Origin: Lachnospiraceae bacterium MA2020 | GTDB lineage: Bacteria > Bacillota > Clostridia > Lachnospirales > Lachnospiraceae | Length of the DNA stretch: 64,000 bases | NCBI GenBank assembly: GCA_000746015.1 | Contig: JQKK01000020.1 | Location: forward strand, 1 to 64,000 | Direction: 5' to 3' | Shown here: positions 54,377 to 62,423 of the stretch, in pieces | Position numbering within the stretch: position 1 is the stretch's first letter | Layout of the letters: each line of letters begins with the position of its first letter | Notes under the pieces: model-generated | The model's database searches: none | Told to the model about the DNA's origin: nothing | What the model saw: the letters and a program-made list of their open reading frames with translations, nothing else | Program-made: the position numbers and the translations under genes

Positions 54377-54633
54377 TTTATTTCACCTACTTCCTTCAAA
54401 AAGGCGATAACCATCTTTACATGATACCTATAGAGTTCATTCCCAGGATGAGGTCCATCAAATTGAATAATACGCTTTGTCTCAGCATGATAATAACCAA
54501 TTCCTGATCCTCTTCCACCTTCGAACTTTTCACATCCACATTGTTTCATGAGAGAATCAAGTTCACGAATAGTAAAACTTGTTGGTACTGGTTTGGATAA
54601 TAGTTTTTCCAGTAATTTAGATTTCTTTGGCAC
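54373..54633 (-). CDS. hicA: HicA mRNA interferase toxin
   Basis: 86 residues with the double-stranded RNA-binding fold of HicA. The FEGGRGSGIGYYH segment replaces the usual G-S-H loop, and the family's terminal FDGPHPGNELYRYHVKMVIAFL is clear. It degrades mRNA when free of HicB. It is slightly longer than the 60-80 residues of most HicA proteins. Transcription starts upstream near an operator-like palindrome. Confidence 0.88.
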   Translation of the reverse strand: MPKKSKLLEKLLSKPVPTSFTIRELDSLMKQCGCEKFEGGRGSGIGYYHAETKRIIQFDGPHPGNELYRYHVKMVIAFLKEVGEIK

Positions 54634-54646
54634 ATAGTCACCTTTA

Positions 54647-54667
54647 TGTAACTATTTTCTAGTTACA
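54647..54667. promoter_or_regulatory. hicAB operator
   Basis: TGTAACTA-ttttc-TAGTTACA, a perfect 8-bp inverted repeat just upstream of hicA, as expected for HicB autoregulation. Confidence 0.65.
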
Positions 54668-54840
54668 ATATAGCATTATTCATTAACACTGTCAATTATG
54701 TTTTCTCATAAACATTATGACCCCATATTGTTTACATTTAGCTATTCTCTAACTAAATAACTATAGTGGATATATGAAATAAGCCGTGGGCCGTGTTTTA
54801 TTCTGTTTACTATGAAACAAAAAGTTTTAGGAGGACGTAT

Positions 54841-55157
54841 ATGAAAATCGATTACAAACTATTAGGTGAACGTATACAGGAGTTACGGAAGACCAGAAAT
54901 ATCAAGCAATATGGTCTTGCCGAGTCTGTAGGTTTATCAGGGCCTTTCATGAGCCAAGTAGAAAATGGCAAAAAACAGCTTAGTCAAAAGTGTATCAAGA
55001 TTTGCCAGAAACATCCCTAAGAGTATTTACTGATGAAGAACCAACTATTCTTCCGAATTCCCACGAAGCATCATCCGGAGATTTTGACCTCAGGGGATTT
55101 GAAATAACAAAGAGTCATTTCCTAAACGTACTAGGAAATGACTCTTTAGTTGCTTAA
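54841..55157 (+). pseudogene. Frameshifted XRE regulator
   Basis: ATG 54841 with AGGAGG 7 nt upstream gives an HTH (GERIQELRKTRNIKQYGLAES, FMSQVENGKKQLS) that stops at 55020. The next frame continues sensibly from LPETSLRVFTDEEPTILPN to NDSLVA and a stop at 55157. A deletion or frameshift between about 54985 and 55010 thus breaks a regulator gene. The end overlaps a strong hairpin. Confidence 0.7.
55109..55147. terminator. Strong 16-bp hairpin
   Basis: AAAGAGTCATTTCCTA / TAGGAAATGACTCTTT is a perfect 16-bp stem with a 7-nt loop, terminator-like, just downstream of the broken XRE gene. Confidence 0.75.
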
Positions 55158-55429
55158 ACCCGCATAAATACTGGCTTTTTTAATTAAGACTCTTCAAAGT
55201 AGGGAGAATTCTCCCATTACGCCTTATCTAGCCCTAACCATCCTGGCGTATTAGGTTTGAGCATTTTCCGATTTTCCCTTTCCTGCCTTGTCTAACCCTA
55301 CTCAAACCGATTCTTTTACTGTCAATTCACTGTCAAATTGATTTTTTGCTGTCAGCTCTAATTTATACAAGAGAAAGAATAAAAACATCACGAATCATTC
55401 CTGAACCTATAACGTAAAGTTTTTTCTTT
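55158..55429. other. Intergenic region beyond the integrase, possible attachment site
   Basis: Contains two related blocks, CTTATCTAGCCCTAAC (near 55224) and CTTGTCTAACCCTAC (near 55288), and TGTCAATT / TGTCAAAT repeats near 55320-55340. Integrase attachment or arm sites are often found here, but no tRNA gene or flanking partner repeat was seen. Confidence 0.3.
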
Positions 55430-56668
55430 CTAAAACATTCCTTGTAATTGATCTGAAAGTAACTCGAACACCTCCTTATTCTTATCCTCAGTTGCCTCTG
55501 CATAAATGTCAAATGTTGTAGTCACACACTTGTGCCCCATAACATACTGAATGACCTTTTGGTTAGTACAGGAATTGCAAAGCCTTGTTGCAAATGTATG
55601 TCTCAGATGATGACAAGAGAAATCCGGAAGCATAAGCGGCTCTCTCTTTTCACACTTTGCATCAAGCTCCTCTTCGTGATTATAACTTGCAATTATACGC
55701 TTGATTGCCCGATTCACCGATTGAGGACTCATTACATTTCCAAATCTGTTCAAAAAGAGAAATCCCGTCATCCCTTCAAGCACCGGAGATGTTATATCCT
55801 GCTCCTCTTGCTTATCCTTAATCATCTGAAGGGCAATCTTGACAACTTCCAGCATTGGAATATGTCTTATGCCGGCTTCTGTCTTTGGCTTGTGAATCCA
55901 AAGTCCCGACACATCAGTCTCCGGATGCTTATAATATGCAATCGAGTGATTAACGGATATTAGATTAGTATCAAAGTTTACATCATTCCATGTTAATCCA
56001 AGACATTCACCAATACGCATTCCCGTTCCAAGCAGTACTACTAACAGTGGCCACCACTCATTATAAATCGGATGATCTGACACATAAGTCATAAAAGCCG
56101 TTTGCTCATCTTTAGTAAGTGCATGTCTTATGCCCTTATTCTTACCTGAGCTTTTTGAAATTTCTGCAATTACTCCATCCGATGGATTTTTTCTTATGAT
56201 GTCATCACGAACTGCAAGCTGCAACGTTGGATGAATAACACAGTGTATAGAATCAAGTGTGCCAAGTGCTAAGTTGCACTCTTTTAACAGATACAGATAA
56301 AACTGAAGTACATCAGAATATTTAATGTCCGCAAGTTTCTTATTTCCAAAAGTATTTCTCACATAGTGTTCATACGAATAAGCATATCCCTTGATTGTAG
56401 AACCTCTGAGATTAACTTTTGTAGAAATGTAGCGGTCATAAGCAGTGTTTAAAGTTGCCTGTCCTCTGACATAAACATCAAGTCCATCAAGTTGATCCCT
56501 TTTAATCTCATCTTCCTTTTCTCGAAGTTTGATCAGGTCTCTGCTATATATGGTCCTGCGTCTTCCAAGCGGATCTGTGTAGTCATAAGCAATACGCCCA
56601 TCACTGCTTCTGACATACTCACCTTTCCTTAAAATGCGTCCATCGCTATCTTTTCTAACTGCTGCCAT
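55430..56668 (-). CDS. int: Tyrosine integrase of Tn916 type
   Basis: 412 residues. N-terminal arm-binding domain (about 1-60), SAM-like core-binding domain, and catalytic domain with GTGMRIGE near residue 218, HHLRHTFATR near 354, MGHKCVTTTFDIY with the histidine near 380 and nucleophilic tyrosine near 389. It integrates and excises a conjugative or mobilisable element. The full length and intact motifs suggest activity. It follows the excisionase gene by about 150 bp. Confidence 0.93.
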   Translation of the reverse strand: MAAVRKDSDGRILRKGEYVRSSDGRIAYDYTDPLGRRRTIYSRDLIKLREKEDEIKRDQLDGLDVYVRGQATLNTAYDRYISTKVNLRGSTIKGYAYSYEHYVRNTFGNKKLADIKYSDVLQFYLYLLKECNLALGTLDSIHCVIHPTLQLAVRDDIIRKNPSDGVIAEISKSSGKNKGIRHALTKDEQTAFMTYVSDHPIYNEWWPLLVVLLGTGMRIGECLGLTWNDVNFDTNLISVNHSIAYYKHPETDVSGLWIHKPKTEAGIRHIPMLEVVKIALQMIKDKQEEQDITSPVLEGMTGFLFLNRFGNVMSPQSVNRAIKRIIASYNHEEELDAKCEKREPLMLPDFSCHHLRHTFATRLCNSCTNQKVIQYVMGHKCVTTTFDIYAEATEDKNKEVFELLSDQLQGMF

Positions 56669-56815
56669 ATGCTGCTCCTTAAAAGAAAGGACATGACATT
56701 TTAAGAATATAAGATGGTTCGTCCACCTTCATTATGACTCTATTTCAGGATTAAATCAACTAAAATCTTATCATGTCATATCCTATGATTTCACTTTTTT
56801 CTTTACCATCTACTG

Positions 56816-57022
56816 TCATAATTCGTATACTATGAAGGAATCAATATATGCCTGCATTACCTCCATTTTGATAAGAACCATGTTGGAAACCTTCCTCATC
56901 GCTCCTGCCTTTACAGCAAGTTTCTTTATCGTATCCTCGTTCATGCTGAAAGCTTTAGGTGCATCCTTTAGACGTATATAAACCGTTTTTCCCTGATAAG
57001 GTTGAACTTTTGGTGTTGCCAT
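56816..57022 (-). CDS. xis: Excisionase (Tn916 Xis-like)
   Basis: 68 residues with a winged-helix-like DNA-binding region (APKAFSMNEDTIKKLAVKAGAM, then VLIKMEVMQAYID), the usual size and position of an Xis upstream of int. GGGAG lies 6 nt before ATG 57022; a longer frame runs through the sigma-like gene and is not used. Confidence 0.7.
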   Translation of the reverse strand: MATPKVQPYQGKTVYIRLKDAPKAFSMNEDTIKKLAVKAGAMRKVSNMVLIKMEVMQAYIDSFIVYEL

Positions 57023-57045
57023 AAATGTCTCCCTTCCGTGCAGGG

Positions 57046-57597
57046 CTATTTGCCAGACAGAAACGGTATTGCTGTTTTTCTGACAAAAGCCTTGCATCTG
57101 TAAACTCTCGTCCTTAATGAACCAATGCTTATATGTTCCTCTTCCGCAATCTGTACAGTATCCTTTTTCCCACTGAGATAATTCATATAAAAAGCATAAT
57201 CTTTGCCGGGAAGCATCCCGCAAGCCTCTTTTACCTTTTCATAATCGATTCTCATACCCTTAATAATCTCAAGCTCTCTTTGGTATTTGAACCTGTCATC
57301 AGTTCCTTTTACCGCTGTCTCGTAGTCATCATTCAACAGAGCCCTATCAATTTCTTCATTTTTGATAGCGGTATTGCAGGTAATATCGCTAAATCCTGAT
57401 GTCTGTACACGTATCCCGCATTCCCCATAAGAAGATCTGGCATTAGAACTCCGCTCATCACATATTTTATCTCTGATACAGTTCTCATAGCTGTCAATGA
57501 TGCGGTTGAAATAAGGGAAATTATCAAGAATGATGTTAACTCGATTACCCATATTTGCTTCATCGTAAATCTCAATAAAACTTTTCCGTTCTGACAT
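57046..57597 (-). CDS. Sigma-factor-like regulator of an integrative element
   Basis: 183 residues. The C-terminal region (GKKDTVQIAEEEHISIGSLRTRVYRCKAFV) looks like a sigma region 4 helix-turn-helix, as in small sigma-like proteins in Tn916/Tn1549-type elements. The N-terminal half is unassigned. GGAGG lies 3 nt before ATG 57597. It is directly upstream of xis and int and may control the excision module. Confidence 0.6.
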   Translation of the reverse strand: MSERKSFIEIYDEANMGNRVNIILDNFPYFNRIIDSYENCIRDKICDERSSNARSSYGECGIRVQTSGFSDITCNTAIKNEEIDRALLNDDYETAVKGTDDRFKYQRELEIIKGMRIDYEKVKEACGMLPGKDYAFYMNYLSGKKDTVQIAEEEHISIGSLRTRVYRCKAFVRKTAIPFLSGK

Positions 57598-57746
57598 TTG
57601 CCTCCCTCCTGCGTTATATACTTGGCTCTGAGCCACAACTTTTTTCTTTTGTCTTAAGACACCTTTATTATAAGGTATGAATAGACTCTGTAGTGTACAC
57701 GATACGTGACACCTGTTCACAATATGAAACACCCAAAAACAAAAAA

Positions 57747-57778
57747 CAGAAAATGTAAGATAACCCTACATTTCCTGC
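57747..57778 (-). terminator. Terminator of NTase system 3
   Basis: GCAGGAAATGTA pairs with TACATTTTCTG and is followed by TTTTTTG on the minus strand. It is close in sequence to 44737-44769. Confidence 0.75.
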
Positions 57779-57800
57779 TTAAATAATGACTGTTAAATAT

Positions 57801-58928
57801 TTATTTTTCTTCTCCTGCTACTCTTTCCAACGAACGGTTTTGGACATGCTCCTGCAAACGCTCGTAATCATCGCCCAAAAGTGCAACAGCCTCCTTCAGA
57901 TATAATCCTGCGGTTTTATTTGCCTTACGAATATATCCAATTGCTCTTGATACCTTATTATTACCAATATCAATCTTATCCTTGGTATCCGCTTTCATCG
58001 AATTATCGCAAGTATCAGTGTCTCTATAAATACATGAACAAAGATACATTAACTCACAGGCACTGTACGCGATAGTATTTCTGTTTAGATCAACATCAAA
58101 TAAGTGTCCCTGAATGCGATCAATTCCAGAGTTGTAAATATCATATTCGGGTGCATTAATTCTACCATTTCCTATAATACACATACAGCTCTCTATCGCA
58201 TCTTCGAGAATATCTTCTGGCTTGATTTTAAGATTTCTATATGTCATTTCTGTATTTGCTACAGCTCTAAAGGTCTCCTTAACCTCAGAAAAATCATCCA
58301 TAGCATGAAACAGAGTTGTACAGTCATGAAACTGTTTTATAATTTCCATGTCTTTATCTATCATAAACGGTATTCCGGTGGTATGCGGTGCAAACGCAGT
58401 GAGTTTGTCACCCAGGATACAATTTACATTTGGCATCTTAACGTATAAAGGTTCATTTGCAGTCAGAATAAGGCTGCTCTCTATTGGTCTTTCAATAACA
58501 GAAGCATAATGTTCTTTCTCATAAAGAACATCAAGAAGAATTGTTATAGTATCATCCATTATCGGCGAATTATAGAAAAACCTAAAATGTCTTTTTTCTA
58601 TATTTCCATGACCGGGACGAATGCTTTCCTGATAATCTACAAATGGAAAAATTTTTCCAGCTTCCTCTATGTAATGCTCCACATCAGTTCCAGGATCCAC
58701 CATAATATCTATATCTGTAGACAGTCTCTTAGGATTATCAAGCAAAAGCATAAGACAGCTTCCACCCTTGAATGTAAATTTGAGCCCGGTCCTACTAATC
58801 GCTTCTAATAATCCAAAAGCATACATTGCCCTTTCTGCAATGAATCTGTCACTCCCATATCTCTTTGCAAGCCCATCAATATGCTCAAGAGAATAGTTTT
58901 CAGGTAATATCAATTTCCATTCCTCCAT
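57801..58928 (-). CDS. AbiEii-like nucleotidyltransferase toxin, system 3
   Basis: 375 residues with FTFKGGSCLMLLLDNPKRLSTDIDIMVDP, the G-G-S / D-x-D signature of AbiEii-type NTases, near residue 52-80. A family K-L block is seen as CILGDKLTAFAPHTTGIPF. It overlaps the partner gene by 29 bp. The C-terminal 100 residues form a helical extension not seen in system 2. The target is unknown. Confidence 0.8.
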   Translation of the reverse strand: MEEWKLILPENYSLEHIDGLAKRYGSDRFIAERAMYAFGLLEAISRTGLKFTFKGGSCLMLLLDNPKRLSTDIDIMVDPGTDVEHYIEEAGKIFPFVDYQESIRPGHGNIEKRHFRFFYNSPIMDDTITILLDVLYEKEHYASVIERPIESSLILTANEPLYVKMPNVNCILGDKLTAFAPHTTGIPFMIDKDMEIIKQFHDCTTLFHAMDDFSEVKETFRAVANTEMTYRNLKIKPEDILEDAIESCMCIIGNGRINAPEYDIYNSGIDRIQGHLFDVDLNRNTIAYSACELMYLCSCIYRDTDTCDNSMKADTKDKIDIGNNKVSRAIGYIRKANKTAGLYLKEAVALLGDDYERLQEHVQNRSLERVAGEEK

Positions 58929-59631
58929 CAGTCATAATTCTCTTTATTTCTTGGAACTTTCCCCGCCTTCTGGCATATCTGAAAAGTTTCTTTGTATCAA
59001 TATAGTATTTATCATTTGCTATGTGCAGCATTTCCGGATACTCACTTTTGCTGTACATATTCATAAGTGCCACGTCTGCAATAAGATCAACAAACAATTT
59101 CTCTAAGGGAGTATCATACCTTTTTTCCTTACCACGTGGTGCTTCACTAATTCTGTCAACTATTATGATAGTATCAGGTTTCCAGTATTTCCTAAGATCA
59201 TCTTTCTTAGGCTTAAACAGGATATTCTCTACTATCAAATCTGACATATCTCTGAAAACAAATTCACTTAATTCCTTTTCAACATATAGAAAAACAGTAT
59301 TCTTTGCAATCTGATGATTAAGAAATTCATTCAACATAGATGTTTCAAATAATGAATATTCCGTATCTGAATAATTATTCTCCATAAATGCAATTATTTC
59401 TTCCGCTCTCTCAGAATATTTTGAAGTATAGTTCTTCCTATCAGTATTGCCAATCTTATATGAATTCCTGCCACTCCTATAAATTTCTCCACCGGCAAGC
59501 ATACGCTGCAGATCCCAGTTAAACGAATTATAAGAATATTCAGCCATATCATCTGCAATCAAGTTATATAATTCGCGTCTCGTGTACTGTTTTTCATTAT
59601 TAATTTTCTCCAAAAAAGCCATATTCTTCAT
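58900..59631 (-). CDS. DUF6577-like antitoxin, system 3
   Basis: 243 residues. An N-terminal winged-helix part (FLEKINNEKQYTRRELYNLIADDMAEYSYNSFNWDLQRMLAGGEIYRSGRNSYKI) resembles AbiEi-type DNA-binding domains, and the C-terminal part is typical of the DUF6577 partners of NTase toxins. The ATG at 59631 has GGGTGG 5 nt upstream. A palindrome about 65 bp upstream is a likely operator. Confidence 0.65.
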   Translation of the reverse strand: MKNMAFLEKINNEKQYTRRELYNLIADDMAEYSYNSFNWDLQRMLAGGEIYRSGRNSYKIGNTDRKNYTSKYSERAEEIIAFMENNYSDTEYSLFETSMLNEFLNHQIAKNTVFLYVEKELSEFVFRDMSDLIVENILFKPKKDDLRKYWKPDTIIIVDRISEAPRGKEKRYDTPLEKLFVDLIADVALMNMYSKSEYPEMLHIANDKYYIDTKKLFRYARRRGKFQEIKRIMTDGGMEIDIT

Positions 59632-59698
59632 ATAATCCACCCTAAATATGAATACCCATGTCGTATATAAAGTATAGCATTTGCTGACTTTTGCATCA

Positions 59699-59738
59699 AT
59701 ATATATCGGCAATTTTTTAATTTATTGCCGATATATAT
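59699..59738. promoter_or_regulatory. 15-bp palindrome upstream of system 3
   Basis: ATATATATCGGCAAT and ATTGCCGATATATAT are separated by a 10-nt T-rich spacer. Position between the antitoxin start and the XRE gene suggests an operator. Confidence 0.6.
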
Positions 59739-59777
59739 AATCTTAATAGATGGAAAAAGCACAATAAAAAGATACTA

Positions 59778-60116
59778 TTATAGCCGCATAAGTGCCTTAA
59801 TCTGTTCTATTGCTACTTTTCTCAAAGCTTTAGAACGCAGACTTTCGAATAGTAAAACCAATTCCTCTGTCTCATCAAAAGCATATTCCGAGTCACCGAT
59901 GCCGCCTTTAAGTATCCAATCCGTTGATACTTCAAAAAGTTTGGAATATTCAATAGCCGCATCAGTTGTTAATGCTCTCGCTCCCGACTCATAATTTGCC
60001 ACACTTGTACGGCTTCCGCAATGAATCTTTTCTGCTACCTCCTGTTGGCTCATTCCTGCATCAACCCTAAGCTGCTTAACTCTTTCCGCGATTCCCATGA
60101 TACTGCTATTTTCCAT
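59778..60116 (-). CDS. XRE-family regulator
   Basis: 112 residues. The HTH (ERVKQLRVDAGMSQQEVAEKI, TSVANYESGARALTTD) is followed by a segment VSTDWILKGGIGDSEY and a helical tail. The start at 60116 has GGAG 6 nt upstream; earlier in-frame codons overlap the operator-like repeat. It likely represses its own promoter. Confidence 0.8.
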   Translation of the reverse strand: MENSSIMGIAERVKQLRVDAGMSQQEVAEKIHCGSRTSVANYESGARALTTDAAIEYSKLFEVSTDWILKGGIGDSEYAFDETEELVLLFESLRSKALRKVAIEQIKALMRL

Positions 60117-60124
60117 TTTCATCT

Positions 60125-60147
60125 CCGTTTCCGAAATCCGAAAACGG
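60125..60147. promoter_or_regulatory. Operator-like repeat at the XRE gene start
   Basis: Imperfect palindrome CCGTTT-CCGAAATCCGA-AAACGG directly before the ribosome site, with a further TTTCCGTTTT half at 60226-60236. Confidence 0.5.
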
Positions 60148-60229
60148 AAATATAACAAGAGCCCAGCACCGGGATTTGCATAAAGAGCCTGCAAAACATA
60201 GTGAAATAAACCATCATATGGTTACATTT

Positions 60230-60420
60230 CCGTTTTGCAGACTTCTTCGTGCTATCCAATAGACAACCTACTCAGCGCTGGGCAAACTCTTGACACGTGT
60301 GCATCCCCCTTTCGACTTACACCTACCCACTACATGTCGTAGCGTCCTGGCGCTCAGGCCATGATGCGATACAGTTCTGAACACACTATCTCATTCTATT
60401 CAGTTTTCAATATGCAAAAT
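60230..60420 (-). ncRNA. Structured, GC-richer noncoding region of unknown role
   Basis: About 190 bp clearly richer in G+C than the surroundings with no open frame. On the minus strand it begins TTGAAAACTGAATAG, a phrase common in leader regions of Firmicute mobile elements, and contains short stems (AGCG/CGCT near 60340, CTACxxxxGTAG near 60331, CAGCGCTG near 60271). A leader RNA or element-specific noncoding RNA is possible, but I cannot name one. Confidence 0.3.
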
Positions 60421-60440
60421 CCCTTATAATACAAATAACG

Positions 60441-60719
60441 CTAATCAAGAATAATCACTAATCCGATACTTATCAGATAACGCATCAACCGGCTGTTCAT
60501 CAACTCTTTTTCATCAGGATCCGAAACCGTTGCCTTCCCCTTCTTGATAAGTACCTTCTTGAATCTTCCACAATTCGGACATATTACTATGCCGTCAGCA
60601 ACCTGTACTTCCCCCATAGGAAATCCGCACGAATTACAACATGCTACAAGTGCATTATTACAAGTCTCTGAGCTTGGTAGTGAAAACCCTTCCCTAGTCA
60701 ATTTCACAAAGTTCTCCAT
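60441..60719 (-). CDS. Small zinc-ribbon protein
   Basis: 92 residues. CNSCG and CPNCG knuckles about 25 residues apart form a zinc ribbon, preceded by CNNALVACC. The C terminus ends in a hydrophobic segment (MRYLISIGLVIILD) that could be a tail anchor. ATG 60719 follows GGAGG by 8 nt. The function is not known; such proteins occur in conjugative-element accessory regions. Confidence 0.55.
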   Translation of the reverse strand: MENFVKLTREGFSLPSSETCNNALVACCNSCGFPMGEVQVADGIVICPNCGRFKKVLIKKGKATVSDPDEKELMNSRLMRYLISIGLVIILD

Positions 60720-61035
60720 AACTTTGTCCTCCACTCATCATTTATAGTATGACTTTCGCATATATGTATTTCCTATCCCCTTTCGTAATTTTTTGTTAAT
60801 ATTATTGTATCACATTTAACATATTTTTGTACTGTTTTTCGTCCAAATTAAGACAAATTTTAGAATTGCGCGCAATATATATGCTGTCAAATAGATATTT
60901 TAATACAAAGGCAGCGATATTTTTATGAAATATTTGTAATATTTTGCTTGATAATATCATTCTCAACATAAAAATCCCCGTTTTGCTTGCAGTTCTCTCA
61001 ATCACCTGGTATAAATATTCCAAAGGAGACATGTT

Positions 61036-61464
61036 ATGGCAGATAATATAATACATATGGAACGTCAGAGTGTGTGTATGGGAGATGATGCTAATGCACC
61101 AAATGCAAGGAATTTAAGTTTCGCTTCAGGCATGATGCTATCGGATTTTTTGGATGTAATTGCTGGAAACATTCCTTTGCGCTTTAATGGTCAGCATACA
61201 ATTTGGGGTGTAGAAAATGATGGGCATCCGGTTGCTTTATTAGAAACAGATGTAAATGGTAACTATACAAATGAACTGCTAATTGAAGATATATTATTAA
61301 AAGATTTGAATAGTAAAGAAGTATACTGTCATTATTTTTATGACTATAAGGGAAATTTGTGTTCTTCTTTGTCTCATTATGAAGATGGAAAATGGAAGGA
61401 TAATCATCCAGAGTGCAGGACTCTTTCTGATAAGGTGAAAGCGTTTTATCAACTTGAGATATAG
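61036..61464 (+). CDS. Hypothetical protein, 142 aa
   Basis: Well-supported start (AGGAG about 7 nt before ATG 61036). Soluble, acidic, with aromatic strand-like segments (GQHTIWGVENDGHPVALLETD, YCHYFYDYKGN). No family recognised. It stands alone on the plus strand just outside the second duplication copy. Confidence 0.55.
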   Translation: MADNIIHMERQSVCMGDDANAPNARNLSFASGMMLSDFLDVIAGNIPLRFNGQHTIWGVENDGHPVALLETDVNGNYTNELLIEDILLKDLNSKEVYCHYFYDYKGNLCSSLSHYEDGKWKDNHPECRTLSDKVKAFYQLEI

Positions 61465-61519
61465 AATACAGCCATAAGGACATAACATAGTATCTAAAGA
61501 TACCATGTTATGTTACCTT

Positions 61520-62167
61520 TTACATCCCCACTGCTAAGTTAGATTTATCCGCCACCATTTCTGTAACAGCTCTTTCAAGCAATGCCGATGGATTGCTATT
61601 CGGGTTTATCCAATCATCAATGGCATCATAAGGTAATACGAGTGGCATTCTGTCATGAATTTTTCTTAACTTTTCTGTCGGTTCTCTTGTCATGATCGTA
61701 AATACAGGGTATTTCAAATCCCTATATTCCTGCATCTGATACAATCCTGCCAGATATGTTACAGACTCACCCACAGGCTGTATGGAATACTTGTCACCCG
61801 TTACAGACTTTCCCTTTGAATCAATGTAATGCTCCCATTCGTAATACCACGAGGCAGGCACAACGCATCTATGTGATTTCCATGCTTCCTTAAAGCTAAT
61901 CTTGTCTTTTGCTGACTCAACCCTTGCATTGACAATAGGATGGTTTATTCCTCTGACATTAAAGCCCCACAGCATCGGGAATACTGCCTGATTCCCATCT
62001 TTATCCGGTGCTATTACTGCAACCATATTTGTCGGAAATATCTCACCTTCCATGATCAGTGATTTTCCAAGCCGGTCAATCATCATGGTTGTTAGCCTGC
62101 TTTTCTTTACTTTTTCTGTATATACCCTCAGTTCCGGGGATAACTCCATAAAATACCTACAACACAT
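61520..62167 (-). CDS. yedK: SOS response-associated peptidase (SRAP), copy 2
   Basis: 215 residues, nearly identical to 42367-43014, with the same MCCRYF N terminus, NARVES, and HDRMP histidine. The few changes (for example TTMM for TAMM, FPML for FPMV) are conservative, so both copies are probably functional. It repairs or shields abasic sites in single-stranded DNA. Confidence 0.92.
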   Translation of the reverse strand: MCCRYFMELSPELRVYTEKVKKSRLTTMMIDRLGKSLIMEGEIFPTNMVAVIAPDKDGNQAVFPMLWGFNVRGINHPIVNARVESAKDKISFKEAWKSHRCVVPASWYYEWEHYIDSKGKSVTGDKYSIQPVGESVTYLAGLYQMQEYRDLKYPVFTIMTREPTEKLRKIHDRMPLVLPYDAIDDWINPNSNPSALLERAVTEMVADKSNLAVGM

Positions 62168-62180
62168 ATTCCATCACCCA

Positions 62181-62405
62181 CTATTGATTTAACCGCGAAA
62201 ATTCATCTTCACTGGTCCTAATTTTTTCATCAAATCCTGCCAATGCGTCAAAAGGTGCATATATCTTCGCCCACCTCGAAACCGGCATAGGCGGGTGCTT
62301 TATGCTGAAATCATCCCATTCATCATGTTTATTTCTTCCCTTCAGATAAACTTCCCTGTACTTAAAATCAGACGGCATTTTCATAAAGCCTATTTCATCT
62401 GCCAT
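62181..62405 (-). CDS. YolD-like small protein, copy 2
   Basis: 74 residues with the APFDALAGFDE motif. I use the ATG at 62405, which has GGAG 8 nt upstream as in copy 1; an ATG two codons earlier arises from a base change in this copy. It is the probable partner of the polymerase. Confidence 0.7.
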   Translation of the reverse strand: MADEIGFMKMPSDFKYREVYLKGRNKHDEWDDFSIKHPPMPVSRWAKIYAPFDALAGFDEKIRTSEDEFSRLNQ

Positions 62406-62423
62406 ATCCATATCTCCAATATA

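Noticed and set aside
55158-55429. tRNA gene as integrase target
   Set aside because: No cloverleaf or CCA-ending sequence could be folded by eye in this stretch.
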